A DNA stretch of 64,000 bases from Gluconacetobacter tumulisoli (GCF_014174155.1 NZ_JABEQM010000001.1:124001-188000), one strand, 5' to 3'; positions 1 to 9,441 are shown, numbered from the stretch's first letter. A program made the numbers and translations. The notes: generated by a model not told the origin, from the sequence alone.

Positions 1-18
1 TTGTCAGCAGGTACTTGT

Positions 19-1047
19 ATGTCAGAGCACACGCCCATTGGTCTCGAAGATGGGACGGAAACCGTCAAGGCGCTGACCCATTCAGGGAATTTCCATGTCG
101 ATGAAACGCTGGGATATGTCATCCTGCATTATGCCCTGGCGCCGCGGGGCGATCTGAGGGGGCGTGTCCTCGCGGACGCGCCCGTCGATCGGCTTGATTT
201 CACGCGCACGCGGTCGCCGGAACGCATCAAGGCGGCCGACATCGTGTTCGACGTGGGCGGTGCGTATGAACCGTCCAGGGGACGATACGACCATCACATG
301 AAGGACAAGCCGCTCCGCGAGGACGGCACGCCCTACAGCGCCGCCGGATTGCTGTGGAAGGATTACGGGGTCGCGGCGATCCGCAATATTCTCGCGACGC
401 CGGTAGACGACGACGGGCTCGCCGCGATCTGGCAGGCCGTCGATCACGCCCTGGTCCTGCCGATCGACCAGGACGACAATGGTGTCGCGAAGATGGGCAA
501 GCTGTCCCTGGCGGACATCGTGTCGGCCTGCGGTCCGGCCTGGGATACCGCCGAACTGTATGGCCCGGACGAGGCGCGGTCGCGCGAGGCCCAGGGCTTT
601 GCGAATGCCGCGGTCGCCGTGGCGTCTCATCTGGTCAATATGGTTGACCGCGTGCGTGCCGGCCTGAAGGCGGCGAACCGGGTGATGGCGGCCTATGACC
701 GGGCGGACGACAAACGCATCCTGGTCATGGACACGGGAATGCCGACCGAGAAGGTGATTTTCGAACAGGACCTTCCCGTCGTCTACGTGGTTTCGCCGGC
801 CGCGGCCGGCCAGTGGAACGTCAAGGCCGTGCCGCCCAAGCGGGGCGATTTCGGACAACGGGTTTCCCTGCCGCAGGCATGGGGCGGCCTGGAACGGGAA
901 GCGCTCGCCCAGGTGTCCGGCGTTCCGGATGCGGTCTTCGCGCACCCGGCCCGCTTCATCTGCGGCGCGGCCAGCAGGGACGGCGCACTGAAAATGGCGC
1001 GTCTGGCGCTGGAGATCGACGCGTCCCTGGAGCGGCCCGTTGCATGA
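19..1047 (+). CDS. MYG1 family DHH-type phosphoesterase/hydrolase
   Basis: Member of the MYG1/UPF0160 family, predicted metal-dependent phosphoesterases or exonucleases related to DHH proteins; the bacterial role is not established. Near the N-terminus the motif THSGNFHVDE (about residues 20-29) and then VFDVGGAYEP followed by RYDHHM give the conserved His/Asp metal-site pattern of the family. The length of 342 residues is normal. I chose the ATG at 19, which has AGCAGG about 10 bases upstream. A TTG at 1 is also in frame and the frame is open to the window edge, so a longer form is possible. The gene stands alone, followed by about 300 non-coding bases. Confidence 0.85.
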   Translation: MSEHTPIGLEDGTETVKALTHSGNFHVDETLGYVILHYALAPRGDLRGRVLADAPVDRLDFTRTRSPERIKAADIVFDVGGAYEPSRGRYDHHMKDKPLREDGTPYSAAGLLWKDYGVAAIRNILATPVDDDGLAAIWQAVDHALVLPIDQDDNGVAKMGKLSLADIVSACGPAWDTAELYGPDEARSREAQGFANAAVAVASHLVNMVDRVRAGLKAANRVMAAYDRADDKRILVMDTGMPTEKVIFEQDLPVVYVVSPAAAGQWNVKAVPPKRGDFGQRVSLPQAWGGLEREALAQVSGVPDAVFAHPARFICGAASRDGALKMARLALEIDASLERPVA

Positions 1048-1349
1048 CGGCCCCTCCCTTTCATTCGTCTTGCGGATTAGGAGATCGGAAAGCGGACCTC
1101 GTGTCCCGGAGTTTCAATAGCAGATATTTGGTAAGCAGATTTTCTGCGTGCAGATGCGCGGCCCCCTCGGAACAGGGGGGCAGGCAGGGTGCATGATTCT
1201 GCTGATGATCTCGATCACCCGCGTGTTCCCAAGGACCGTCCGTTTCGCCGTCGGTTTTTCTACCGGCTGTCCCGAAATCTTCGGTTGCCGCGAACGGCAA
1301 TCCCCTTGACCTGAACCCAGGCGTACAGTCGGTCTGCGTGACGCTTGTA
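1048..1349. other. intergenic region, no gene seen
   Basis: Gap between two converging genes. It holds a short GC hairpin (arms near 1161-1167 and 1175-1181) without a clear T-run, so it is at best a weak terminator. I find no convincing small ORF or RNA gene. Confidence 0.5.
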
Positions 1350-1919
1350 TCAAGCTGGCAGCACGCGACCCATTGATACCGACGAGCCCGCCTCTTCCGT
1401 CTTCAACCATTCCGGACGCAGGATTCCCATCATCACCGTATCCCACCGTTCGCTTCCGACCCGGGCCGATGATCGTCTGATCCCTTCCTGAACGAAACCA
1501 AGCCGCAAATAGGTGCGGATAGCGGCCTTGTTCCAGCTATAGACGTTGAGTTCGACGCGTTCGATCTGGCGATGGGAGAAGGCCTTCTCCATGACGGCGC
1601 GCAACATCGGAACGGCCAGACCTTCTCCGCGCTTATGCGGATCGATCGCCACCCTGCACATTCTTGCAACGCCGTCTCGCCAGTCAAACGCGAGCTGTGC
1701 GTGCCCGACCGCGTTGCCAGCATCATCCCCGGCCATCCAGCACAGTCGTGCGGGCGGAGAAAAGCCGCCTTCGTCCAGCATATGGTTCAATTGCGTTCTG
1801 TCGAGAGGATGGGCCAGAGCCGTGCCTCCCCATTGCGCGAGTTCTCTCGGGTCTCGAAACCAGCCGGAAAGCATTTCGAAATGCCGTTCCGTGAACGGCA
1901 AAAGGTGCAATTTTTGCAT
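1350..1919 (-). CDS. GNAT family N-acetyltransferase (RimJ/RimL type)
   Basis: Predicted acetyl-CoA-dependent N-acetyltransferase; the substrate cannot be told from sequence. The 189-residue protein has a single GNAT domain: CRVAIDPHKRGEGLAVPML covers beta-4 and the acetyl-CoA pyrophosphate loop (Arg-x-x-Gly-x-Gly/Ala pattern), and NVYSWNKAAIRTYLRLGF is the usual C-terminal 'Asn-x-x-Ala-x-x-x-Tyr-x-x-x-Gly-Phe' signature. A good ribosome-binding site (GGAGAGGGG) lies just upstream of the ATG at 1919. No partner gene is adjacent on the same strand. Confidence 0.85.
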   Translation of the reverse strand: MQKLHLLPFTERHFEMLSGWFRDPRELAQWGGTALAHPLDRTQLNHMLDEGGFSPPARLCWMAGDDAGNAVGHAQLAFDWRDGVARMCRVAIDPHKRGEGLAVPMLRAVMEKAFSHRQIERVELNVYSWNKAAIRTYLRLGFVQEGIRRSSARVGSERWDTVMMGILRPEWLKTEEAGSSVSMGRVLPA

Positions 1920-2105
1920 CCACCCCTCTCCGGAGAGCAGTTCTTGTCAGGCCATTGTATGAAATCTGAAATCGCGGTCGGCAACCAGGGGCCGCTTTGA
2001 CGAACCTCGGGCAGCAAGGGGACCGTCGCGGCAGAATATGACGGATCCGCAATGGAACACTATGGTGGCGACAAGGGTGCGGAGAGGGATGATGCGGGGG
2101 CCAGA

Positions 2106-3167
2106 ATGAACGGCCGATGGGCAGGGTGGCGGCGGAGCGGGGTGGTGCTGTCGGTGGCATTGGCCTTCCTGCTCGCCGCGGGGCCGCGCGTGCGGCCGTG
2201 GACGGGGAATGTCGTCCTGCCGGACGTTCCGCGTGACCCGGCGGCGTTGGACGCGTGGATCGCGGCCGGGGAACGCCGGGCGGGGCCCCTGCGTCCGGAT
2301 ACCGGGGCCCGGATCGTCTGGGCCGATCCGGTGCATCCGGCGCGGACGGCCTGCGCCATGGTCTATCTGCACGGCTTCACCGCCAGCCAGGGCGAGGGCT
2401 TTCCCGCGCATCGGGACCTGGCGCGGCTGTTCGGCTGCAACCTGTATCTGTCCCGGCTGCCGGGGCATGGGTTGCGCGCCCCCGACGCCATGCGGGGCCT
2501 GTCGGCCGCGCGACTGATGCAGGGCGCGGCCACCGCGCTGGCGGTCGGCCGGGCGATCGGGGACCGGGTGATCGTCATCGGGACCTCGACCGGCGGGGCA
2601 TTGGCGCTGGCGCTGGCCGCGCAGCAGCCGCAGGCGGTGTCCGCCCTGGTGCTGTGGTCGCCGCTGGTGCGCGAACGCGGCAACCAGCTGGATCCGTTGC
2701 TGTGGCCGTGGGGCACGTCGCTGATGTGGCTGGTCCATAATCATGGGCAGGACGTGACGCACGAACCGGCATTGGGCCCGGTCTGGACGGGGGACGTGCA
2801 TCTGGACGGCTATGTCGCCCTGGCCGAACTGACGCGGGGGCTGATGACCGACGATGTGTTCCGCCAGGTCACGGCCCCGGTCTTCATGGGATATTACGAT
2901 CGCGATCCCGATCATCAGGACCCGACCGTGTCGGTGGCCGCGATGCGGAAGATGTATGACAGGCTGGCGACCCCCGACACCCTGCGGCGGCGCGTGGATT
3001 TCCCCGATGCGGACACCCATGTCATCGCGTCCTCGCTGCGGTCCCACGCCGCCGCGGCCGTCTGTCGCGCGACGCAGGCGTACCTGCATGATGTCGTGGG
3101 CCTGCCTTATGCGCCGGGGGTCGATATCGGGCTGTGCGATGCGATCCGGCCGGACATCGTCCCGTAA
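2106..3167 (+). CDS. alpha/beta hydrolase, exported or membrane-anchored
   Basis: Alpha/beta-hydrolase of the serine aminopeptidase/lysophospholipase group. MVYLHGFTAS supplies the oxyanion-hole HG, VIGTSTGGALAL is the nucleophile elbow (Ser in G-T-S-T-G), and DADTHVIASS near the C-terminus supplies the likely catalytic His. The start at 2106 gives 353 residues with an N-terminal basic stretch and hydrophobic segment (RRSGVVLSVALAFLLAAG), a signal peptide or anchor. An in-frame ATG at 2052 would only add a charged extension before it. The substrate is unknown, probably a short ester or monoacylglycerol. The gene is not tightly linked to its neighbours. Confidence 0.8.
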   Translation: MNGRWAGWRRSGVVLSVALAFLLAAGPRVRPWTGNVVLPDVPRDPAALDAWIAAGERRAGPLRPDTGARIVWADPVHPARTACAMVYLHGFTASQGEGFPAHRDLARLFGCNLYLSRLPGHGLRAPDAMRGLSAARLMQGAATALAVGRAIGDRVIVIGTSTGGALALALAAQQPQAVSALVLWSPLVRERGNQLDPLLWPWGTSLMWLVHNHGQDVTHEPALGPVWTGDVHLDGYVALAELTRGLMTDDVFRQVTAPVFMGYYDRDPDHQDPTVSVAAMRKMYDRLATPDTLRRRVDFPDADTHVIASSLRSHAAAAVCRATQAYLHDVVGLPYAPGVDIGLCDAIRPDIVP

Positions 3168-3294
3168 TGGACCGGACGCCGTGTCGGGTGGTCGCGGGGA
3201 CTGCCAGCCGGATTGAGGCTCTGGCGCGGCGATCGTTCCGATGCCATCATGGAATGCGGTGGCGTGGTCCAATCCCGTTGTCATCGGAGAGACG

Positions 3295-3921
3295 ATGATC
3301 CTGATCGGTCAGTATGACTCACCCTTCGTCCGGCGCGTGGCCGTTGCCCTGCGGCTGTATGATCTGCCCTACGCGCATTGGCCCTGGTCGACCTTCGGCG
3401 ATGCGGAGAGGCTGGCCGCATACAACCCGCTGCGCCGCGTGCCCACGCTGCTCCTCGACGATGGCGAGGTGCTCATCGAAAGCGCGGCGATCCTGGATTA
3501 TCTGGACGAACGGGCCGGTGCCGGGCGCAGCATGCTTCCCGCGTCAGGGGCCGATCGTCGCGCGGCGCTGAAGACATGCGCGTTGGCGACCGGCCTGTGC
3601 GACAAGATGGTCAGCCTGATCTACGAGCGTGCCCTGCATGAGACCACGTCCGAGACCTGGATCGGGCGGTGCATGACGCAGGTGGGCAGTGTCCTGGACG
3701 TCCTGGAAGCGGATCGTGCGACACATGCCGCGCCCTTCTGGTCGGGGGGACGGCCGGGCCACGCCGATATCGCCGTCGCCTGTGCGTTTCGGTTTCTCGC
3801 GGAAGCCCATCCGGCCATCCACGCGCGGGGTCATTGGCCCCCGCTCGCCGTTCACTCCGCGCGATGCGAGGGAATGGACGCCTTTGCGGAGGTCGTCCAG
3901 CCTTTCGTTCCCCCGGCGTAG
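3295..3921 (+). CDS. glutathione S-transferase family protein
   Basis: Soluble glutathione transferase-like protein of 208 residues. The N-terminal thioredoxin-like domain starts MILIGQYDSPFVRRVAVAL, with the cis-Pro segment NPLRRVPTLLLDDG and the glutathione-contacting ESAAILDYLDE. The rest is the all-alpha domain. Ser9 sits where the catalytic Ser/Cys/Tyr is found in bacterial GSTs. I use the ATG at 3295 because GGAGAG lies just upstream; a longer in-frame start at 3241 has no such site and adds residues not seen in the family. Role is probably detoxification or conjugation; the substrate is unknown. Confidence 0.85.
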   Translation: MILIGQYDSPFVRRVAVALRLYDLPYAHWPWSTFGDAERLAAYNPLRRVPTLLLDDGEVLIESAAILDYLDERAGAGRSMLPASGADRRAALKTCALATGLCDKMVSLIYERALHETTSETWIGRCMTQVGSVLDVLEADRATHAAPFWSGGRPGHADIAVACAFRFLAEAHPAIHARGHWPPLAVHSARCEGMDAFAEVVQPFVPPA

Positions 3922-4046
3922 ACAAGGGGGGAGAGACAACATGCCCCATGCCCCACACTGGCGTTGCGGAGTGGAAATACTCTGTTCGCGCCAGACGTTA
4001 CGATGCACAATCGTTTTCACCCCGGTCCTTTCCGACGGAGATCCCC

Positions 4047-5360
4047 ATGGCTGCCGATCCGTTCCATCTCGCCTGGTTCCTTCAGGGTTCGAGCATTCAG
4101 GCCTGGGGAGAGCCGTGGACGGGCAATATCAGCGAGGACTGGATGTCGGCGGGCATGTTCCTCGATCTTGCCCGATCCATCGAGCGTGCCGGATTCGACT
4201 ACATCCTGATCGAGGATTCGATCTATATCGGCCAGAATTGGGAAAATCGCCGCGACCTGTTCCTCAGGAACGGCATGTCCGTTCCGCGGCAGGAGCCCTC
4301 GGTCGTCGCGTCCCTGATGCTGGCGGCGACGTCGCGCCTGGGCGTGGTGCCGACGCTGTCCACCTTCGCCTATCATCCCTATCTGACGGCACGGATGGTG
4401 GGAACGCTGGACCAGATATCGGGCGGACGGGCAGGCTGGAACATGGTCACCGGAAGCTCGGACTACGCCGCACAGAATTTCGGCATGGACCACCTCCCCG
4501 AACATGACCACCGGTACGAGATGGCGGCGGAATATATCGATGTCGTGACACGGTTGTGGGATTCGTGGGAGCCCGGTGCCATTGTCGCCGACCGCAAGAC
4601 CGGCGTGCTGATCGACCCCGAAAAGGTCCATACGATCGATTTCAAGGGAGAATATTACGCCAGCCGCGGGCCGCTGAATTCCGGCCCGTGCCCGCAGGGC
4701 CGTCCGGTCATCGCGCAGGCCGGCGGCTCGGCGAAGGGACGGGCCATCGCGGCGCGCCATGCCGACACGATCGTGGCGCACCCCAAGGGGATCGAGGCGA
4801 TGAAGGAGTATCGCAACGACGTCCGCGCGCAGATGCGCGCGGCCGGACGCAACCCGGACGGATGCAAGATCCTGTTCATGATCTCCCCGGTTCTGGGCGG
4901 GTCCGAGGCGGAAGCGCGCGAGCGCGCGGCGCGGCGGGTGACCGAGGCGACGCAGAACGTGGACAAGAAGCTCGCGCAACTGGGCTGGATCACGAACATC
5001 GATTTCTCCGGCCACGATCTCGACGCCCCGGTGGGGTCGCTTTCGACCAACGGCCATCAGTCGAGCCTCGCCGGTTTCCTTCGCAAGGCCGGCAAGAACA
5101 CGCTGCGCGAAGCGATTGTCGCATACAGTTCCAGCGGTGCCAGTGTCGATCTCGTCGGTACCCCGGACGGGGTGGCGGCGCAGATGGACGAAATCATGCA
5201 GGAGGTCGGCGGGGACGGATTTCTGATCACCCTTCCCGATGTCAGCCGCAGGAGCGTCGCCGAAATCACCGATGGGCTGATACCCGCCCTCCAGCAGCGC
5301 GGATTGACGCGCAGGGCGTACGAGCATCGGCAGTTCCGGGACAATCTTCTGGCGTTCTGA
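4047..5360 (+). CDS. LLM-class flavin-dependent monooxygenase (NtaA/SnaA/SoxA type)
   Basis: FMNH2-dependent monooxygenase of the bacterial luciferase-like fold, in the subgroup with nitrilotriacetate monooxygenase NtaA and dibenzothiophene-sulfone monooxygenase DszA. Diagnostic parts are the N-terminal FHLAWFLQGSSIQAWGEPW, RAGFDYILIEDS, the strand VVPTLSTFAYHPYLTARM and GGRAGWNMVTGSSDYAAQNFG. The length of 437 residues is typical. The start at 4047 has GACGGAG 6-7 bases upstream; the longer open frame back to 3669 overlaps the GST gene. Such enzymes need a separate flavin reductase, and none is adjacent; the nearest is at 8883-9422, so pairing is only possible. Likely role is use of organosulfur or amine compounds. 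Confidence 0.85.
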   Translation: MAADPFHLAWFLQGSSIQAWGEPWTGNISEDWMSAGMFLDLARSIERAGFDYILIEDSIYIGQNWENRRDLFLRNGMSVPRQEPSVVASLMLAATSRLGVVPTLSTFAYHPYLTARMVGTLDQISGGRAGWNMVTGSSDYAAQNFGMDHLPEHDHRYEMAAEYIDVVTRLWDSWEPGAIVADRKTGVLIDPEKVHTIDFKGEYYASRGPLNSGPCPQGRPVIAQAGGSAKGRAIAARHADTIVAHPKGIEAMKEYRNDVRAQMRAAGRNPDGCKILFMISPVLGGSEAEARERAARRVTEATQNVDKKLAQLGWITNIDFSGHDLDAPVGSLSTNGHQSSLAGFLRKAGKNTLREAIVAYSSSGASVDLVGTPDGVAAQMDEIMQEVGGDGFLITLPDVSRRSVAEITDGLIPALQQRGLTRRAYEHRQFRDNLLAF

Positions 5361-5402
5361 CCGTGTCAGGCGGCCGTCAGTAAAGGCTCCTGAAACAATG
5401 AT

Positions 5403-6788
5403 CTAGGCGGCGAGGTCGCTCCGGTCCAAGTCGGCCAGGGCCTGGCGCAGGGACGCCGCCTGCTGCGTCGCATAAAGGTCGAGCTCGTTCAGGACCGGGC
5501 GGCCCAGCGCGGCCTCGAACGCCGCGCGGGCGTCCGACGGCCGGTATGCCTGCGGGCCGCCGCCGCCCAGGTTGGACTGGAAGATGCCGGCGGCGCTGAC
5601 GGGCAGGAAATCCTCGTAGACCAGGGGATCGCAGGCCAGGAATCCGGCATCGATCAGCCCGTCCACATCCAGGCCGTCGCGGTCTGCGGCGTCCGCCGCC
5701 CGGCCGGCCGGTGTGGCGGCATAGCGGAAAAACGCCAGCCCCTGCCGGCGCAGGCCGTCCCACGTATCGGGAAAGGCCGTGAAGACGTCACGCAGGGCCT
5801 GGTCGTAGGGTCGTCCGCCGGCATTGGCCCGGGCGTGGGCCAGCAGGCGGTCGTACAGCATGCGGCCGGCCTCGGTCAGGGCGGCGCCGCGCTGCTCGAT
5901 CTCGCCGAAGCGCGCGGTGTGGTGGCCGGCGACCGGTGCGCCGTCGGGCGAGGTGAAGGCGATCGCCTCCTCCAGCGCCTTGAAGCTGGTCTGCCGCAAC
6001 AGGATCGGGCAACGGCGCGGCGGCGGTCCTTCGATCGTCTCCTTGGGCGTGATGCCACGCGCGGGCATCAGGGCCTGCACCCGGTCGATGTCCAGGGTGC
6101 GGGGCGTCAGGTGATTGATGTGCGGCCCCCGGAAGCACACCACGTCGGCGATCAGGCGGTGGGCGGCATGCAACTGGCGATAGATGTCGAAATCGACCGT
6201 CGCGGCGCTGTGCCAGCGGAAGATTTCCAGCGCCTCGGCGACGAATTCCGCACCCTCGTGCGAATCCAGCGCGTCGCCGGCTTCGTGCCGGGCAACCAGC
6301 GCCATCAGGCGGGGGCTGACGATCTGCCGGCGGGCAAGGATGGCGGCGGCGCGGGCGCGCAGTTCGGGATCCTCGATCAGTTCCAGCCGGATCAGCGAGG
6401 TGAAGACGCGAAACGGGCACGCCGCCAACGCCGTGTCGCCGACCGGGCGGAAAGCGGTGGAATGAACGGGCACGCCCGCCGCCGCCAGGTCGTAATACCC
6501 CACCGGTTCCATGCCCATCACGGCGAAGACCCGCCGGATATCGGACAGTTCCGCCGCCGTGCCCAGGCGGATCGCGCCGTGCCGCTCGTCGCCGATGCGC
6601 TCCAGCTCCCCGGTCCGGGCCAGATGCGCGCGCAGGGCCGGATCAGCGTCCAGCACCGCCGCATTGACGTCGCGCACCAGGTCCAGCAGCGTTCCGTATT
6701 GCGGGACCTCGCTGCGATACATTGCGGACATCGCACGGGAAAAGGCCAGGCGGATCGCGTCGGGGCCGGGGGAAGGGACAGGCGCCAT
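5403..6788 (-). CDS. hglS: 2-oxoadipate dioxygenase/decarboxylase, HglS/YdcJ family (DUF1338)
   Basis: Fe(II)-dependent enzyme that converts 2-oxoadipate to D-2-hydroxyglutarate in the D-lysine/2-aminoadipate branch of lysine catabolism. The 461-residue protein fits the family. His70 in ERHGAIRLG, His226 in GPHINHLTPR and a Glu at 296 or 298 in FGEIEQRG correspond to the metal-binding His-His-Glu triad described for Pseudomonas HglS. YYDLAAAGVPVHSTAFRP is also characteristic. No other lysine-degradation gene is adjacent, so it is either a stand-alone enzyme or served by genes elsewhere. It is oriented away from the preceding monooxygenase, and about 83 bases separate its start from the next gene on the same strand. 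Confidence 0.85.
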   Translation of the reverse strand: MAPVPSPGPDAIRLAFSRAMSAMYRSEVPQYGTLLDLVRDVNAAVLDADPALRAHLARTGELERIGDERHGAIRLGTAAELSDIRRVFAVMGMEPVGYYDLAAAGVPVHSTAFRPVGDTALAACPFRVFTSLIRLELIEDPELRARAAAILARRQIVSPRLMALVARHEAGDALDSHEGAEFVAEALEIFRWHSAATVDFDIYRQLHAAHRLIADVVCFRGPHINHLTPRTLDIDRVQALMPARGITPKETIEGPPPRRCPILLRQTSFKALEEAIAFTSPDGAPVAGHHTARFGEIEQRGAALTEAGRMLYDRLLAHARANAGGRPYDQALRDVFTAFPDTWDGLRRQGLAFFRYAATPAGRAADAADRDGLDVDGLIDAGFLACDPLVYEDFLPVSAAGIFQSNLGGGGPQAYRPSDARAAFEAALGRPVLNELDLYATQQAASLRQALADLDRSDLAA

Positions 6789-6871
6789 CGTGGGGTTCGT
6801 CTCGGCTGCTTCAAACGGGGATCACGATAGGATCGGCGCGGACGTGCCGCCATCGGCAAATCGTAAACAGG

Positions 6872-7822
6872 TCATTCCCGGGGGGAATGCCACCCAGGTC
6901 CGCTCGGCGTGCCGCCGGGGGCGGCCAGGCGGTCGATGGCGGTTTCCGCCAGGATCCAGTCCCGGAAGCAGGCCAGCGGGCCATAATCCGCGCGTTCGGC
7001 GGGCCAGACCAGGTAATAGGCGTCCCGTTCCTCGGCCGGCCGGTCGAACAGGACCACGAGCCGGCCCGCGCGCAGTTCGTCCGCGATCAGGAACGTCGGC
7101 AGCAGGGCCACGCCCAGGCCGGCGACACAGGCCTCGGCCACCATGGTGAACTGGTCGAACAGCATGCCGTGGACCAGGTCGAACGCCACCCCCTGCGTGC
7201 CCAGCCAGCGCTCCCAGGCATCCGGACGGGTCACCATATGCAGAAGCGGCGCCTTCAGGATGTCGTCCTGGGTGTGGATGTCGAACCGCCGCGCCAGGTC
7301 GGGGCTGCAGACGGGCACGGCGGTTTCCTGCCGCAGCAGGTCGGTCTGGCAGCCCTGCCAGTCGGGCTGGCCGAAATGGATCGCGGCGTCGAACGATTCC
7401 AGGCGGAAATCGAAATAGGACAATCGCGTGCCCACGTTGATCGTGATGCCGGGGCAGGCGGCCAGGAAGGCAGGCAGGCGCGGGGCCAGCCAGCGCGCGC
7501 CGAAGGTCGGCAGCGTGGCCAGGTTCAGCGTGCCGCCATAGGGGTTGCCGCGCAGGTACAGCGACGCGGTGCTGATGCGGCGCAGGGCCTCGCGGATTTC
7601 GCGGGCATAGGAATCCCCCCCGGGTGTCAGGCGGATGGTCTGGCGGTCGCGGGTGAACAATTCGACGCCCAGCCGGTCTTCCAGCGCCTTGATCTGCCGG
7701 CTGACCGCGCTCTGCGTCAGCGACAGTTCGTGGGCGGCGCGGGTGATGCTGCCGGTGCGGGCGGCGGCCTCGAACGCCGTCAGGAGGGAGAGCGAGGGCA
7801 GGAAGCGTCTGGGGGGATGCAT
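6872..7822 (-). CDS. LysR-type transcriptional regulator of the DUF1028/HpaB cluster
   Basis: LysR-type regulator of 316 residues. The N-terminal winged helix-turn-helix is clear (LLTAFEAAARTGSITRAAHELSLTQSAVSRQIKALEDRLG, about residues 14-50), followed by a periplasmic-binding-protein-like effector domain; it belongs to the GcvA/AmpR-like branch. The start at 7822 is the first Met before this domain; the open frame continues upstream into the divergent region but encodes nothing family-like. It is transcribed divergently from the DUF1028 gene at 8060 with 237 bases between them, the usual arrangement for a LysR protein controlling the neighbouring operon. Confidence 0.9.
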   Translation of the reverse strand: MHPPRRFLPSLSLLTAFEAAARTGSITRAAHELSLTQSAVSRQIKALEDRLGVELFTRDRQTIRLTPGGDSYAREIREALRRISTASLYLRGNPYGGTLNLATLPTFGARWLAPRLPAFLAACPGITINVGTRLSYFDFRLESFDAAIHFGQPDWQGCQTDLLRQETAVPVCSPDLARRFDIHTQDDILKAPLLHMVTRPDAWERWLGTQGVAFDLVHGMLFDQFTMVAEACVAGLGVALLPTFLIADELRAGRLVVLFDRPAEERDAYYLVWPAERADYGPLACFRDWILAETAIDRLAAPGGTPSGPGWHSPRE

Positions 7823-8059
7823 GCGCGGTCCGTACGGCGTGACGGTGCGTCCATCTATCGCGCGCCGGCGACGGCGCGCAACCGTGGGCGGTCGGCGCGG
7901 ACGTCCGTCCCCGTTCCTGCCGGCTTGCTGGGCATCGGCCCCGGCTTTTCCGGGTATGGGGATCGGAAAAACCGGGGCGATCGTGCCGGGATTGTCATGC
8001 ACAGTTCCATCAGGTCCGGACGGGCGAATGGGCATGTCCTTGCCGGGCGGGAGGCTGCC

Positions 8060-8737
8060 ATGACCTTTTCCATCGCGGCGCGCTGCGCCAGGACCGGCCA
8101 GTTCGGATCGGCCGTCGTCTCCTCGTCGCCGGCGGTCGCGGCGCGCTGTGCCTGGGCCCGCGCCGGGGTCGGCGCGGTGACGACGCAGAACGTGACCGAC
8201 CCTCGGCTGGGGCCGGCGGGGCTGGACCTGCTGGCGCGCGGGCTGACGGCCGAGGAATGCTGCATTGTCCTGTCCCGCACCGCGCCCGGCAGCGCCTTCC
8301 GGCAACTGACGATCGTCGACCGGCACGGCGGCACGGCCGTCTGGTCGGGCAGCGGCACGTTGGGGCTGTACGCCAGCGCCCGTGGGGCGGACGTGGTATC
8401 GGCGGGCAACCTGCTGGCCAATCGCGAGGTTCCAGGCGCGATCGTGCGCGCGTTCGAAGGCAGCGACCCGGCGCTGGAACTGGGCGACCGGCTGCTGCTG
8501 GCGTTGCAGGCCGGCCTGGCCGCGGGCGGCGAGGCCGGGCCGGTCCATTCCGCCGGCATGGTGGTGGTGGACCGCGAAGCCTGGCCGCTGACGGACCTGC
8601 GGGTGGATTGGGACGACCGGCCCGTCGGCCGCCTGGCGGACATCTGGGCGGTCTGGCGGCCGCAGATGTACGATTATGTCGAACGGGCGCTGAATCCCGA
8701 CGCCGCGCCGTCCTACGGCGTGCCGGGCGACGAATGA
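8060..8737 (+). CDS. DUF1028 family protein (Ntn-hydrolase-like)
   Basis: Protein of 225 residues in the DUF1028 family (PF06267), whose fold resembles N-terminal nucleophile hydrolases; no activity is firmly established. Family features are the start MTFSIAARCARTGQFGSAVVSS, the block GVGAVTTQNVTDPRLG, and VVSAGNLLANREV. Translation begins at the ATG at 8060, after GGGAGG. It is the first gene of a set with a flavin reductase, an HpaB-like monooxygenase and a RidA protein. From context it probably hydrolyses an amide, imine or ring-opened product of the monooxygenase; that is inference. Confidence 0.85.
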   Translation: MTFSIAARCARTGQFGSAVVSSSPAVAARCAWARAGVGAVTTQNVTDPRLGPAGLDLLARGLTAEECCIVLSRTAPGSAFRQLTIVDRHGGTAVWSGSGTLGLYASARGADVVSAGNLLANREVPGAIVRAFEGSDPALELGDRLLLALQAGLAAGGEAGPVHSAGMVVVDREAWPLTDLRVDWDDRPVGRLADIWAVWRPQMYDYVERALNPDAAPSYGVPGDE

Positions 8738-8882
8738 TCCGCCGGCTGCATCGCCGTGATGCAGATGCGTCGGAAAAACTGACGAAAATCGTCCGTATTC
8801 ATTTCTTTTTGTGAGGTTCGGGATATGGGACCGTCAGGATCGGACGGATGGTCCAGGGCTTCCGGCAACAGGGGAGTGGCAG

Positions 8883-9422
8883 ATGGCGCAGGACATGTAT
8901 GGGGACGAGACGCACGCGGACCAGGCCGAGGCCCGCGCCCTGTTCCTGGAGGCGATGAGCCGGGTCGCGGCACCCGTGGGGATCGTGGTCACCAATGGGC
9001 CGGCGGGCCGCTATGGCATCACCGTCAGCTCGGTCGTCTCGGTGTCGGCCGATCCGCCGATGGTGCTGGCCTGCATCAACCAGCGCAGCCCGATCGCCGG
9101 GCCCCTGGCGGCCAACCGGCTCTATACGGTCAACATGCTTTCACCGGCGCAGGCCGAGATGGCGGAACGCTTCGCCGGCCGTGACGGACGCTATCCGGCC
9201 TACGATTTCGGCTGCGGCGCGTGGCAGGCCGGCACGCAGGGGGAAATCTGCCTGGACGATGCGATTGCCACCCTGACCTGCACGCCCGAACAGGTGGTGC
9301 AGGCCGGCACGCATGTGATCGTCATCGGCCGGGTCCTGCGCACCGTCGTCCGCGACGCCAGCGCGCTTCTGTATTGCCGGCGGGAATTCTGCCGGCCGGT
9401 CGGCCTTTCGGCTTCGGCCTGA
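8883..9422 (+). CDS. flavin reductase (HpaC-like) for the adjacent monooxygenase
   Basis: NAD(P)H:flavin oxidoreductase of the HpaC/RutF-type FMN-binding split-barrel family, 179 residues. Conserved blocks are FLEAMSRVAAPVGIVVTNG, GITVSSVVSVSADPPMVLAC and RSPIAGPLAANRLYTVNML. It should supply reduced flavin to the oxygenase encoded 20 bases downstream. The ATG at 8883 has GGGGAG 8-10 bases upstream; an in-frame GTG at 8811 would add 24 residues with no family similarity. The 145-base gap after the DUF1028 gene is long for an operon but nothing in it looks like a terminator. Confidence 0.88.
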   Translation: MAQDMYGDETHADQAEARALFLEAMSRVAAPVGIVVTNGPAGRYGITVSSVVSVSADPPMVLACINQRSPIAGPLAANRLYTVNMLSPAQAEMAERFAGRDGRYPAYDFGCGAWQAGTQGEICLDDAIATLTCTPEQVVQAGTHVIVIGRVLRTVVRDASALLYCRREFCRPVGLSASA

Positions 9423-9441
9423 CGAGAACGAGGACGGTTTC

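Noticed and set aside
4047-5360. RutA-like role together with the RidA and flavin reductase at 8.9-11.3 kb
   Set aside because: The protein matches the NtaA/DszA subgroup and is separated from that cluster by genes on the other strand.
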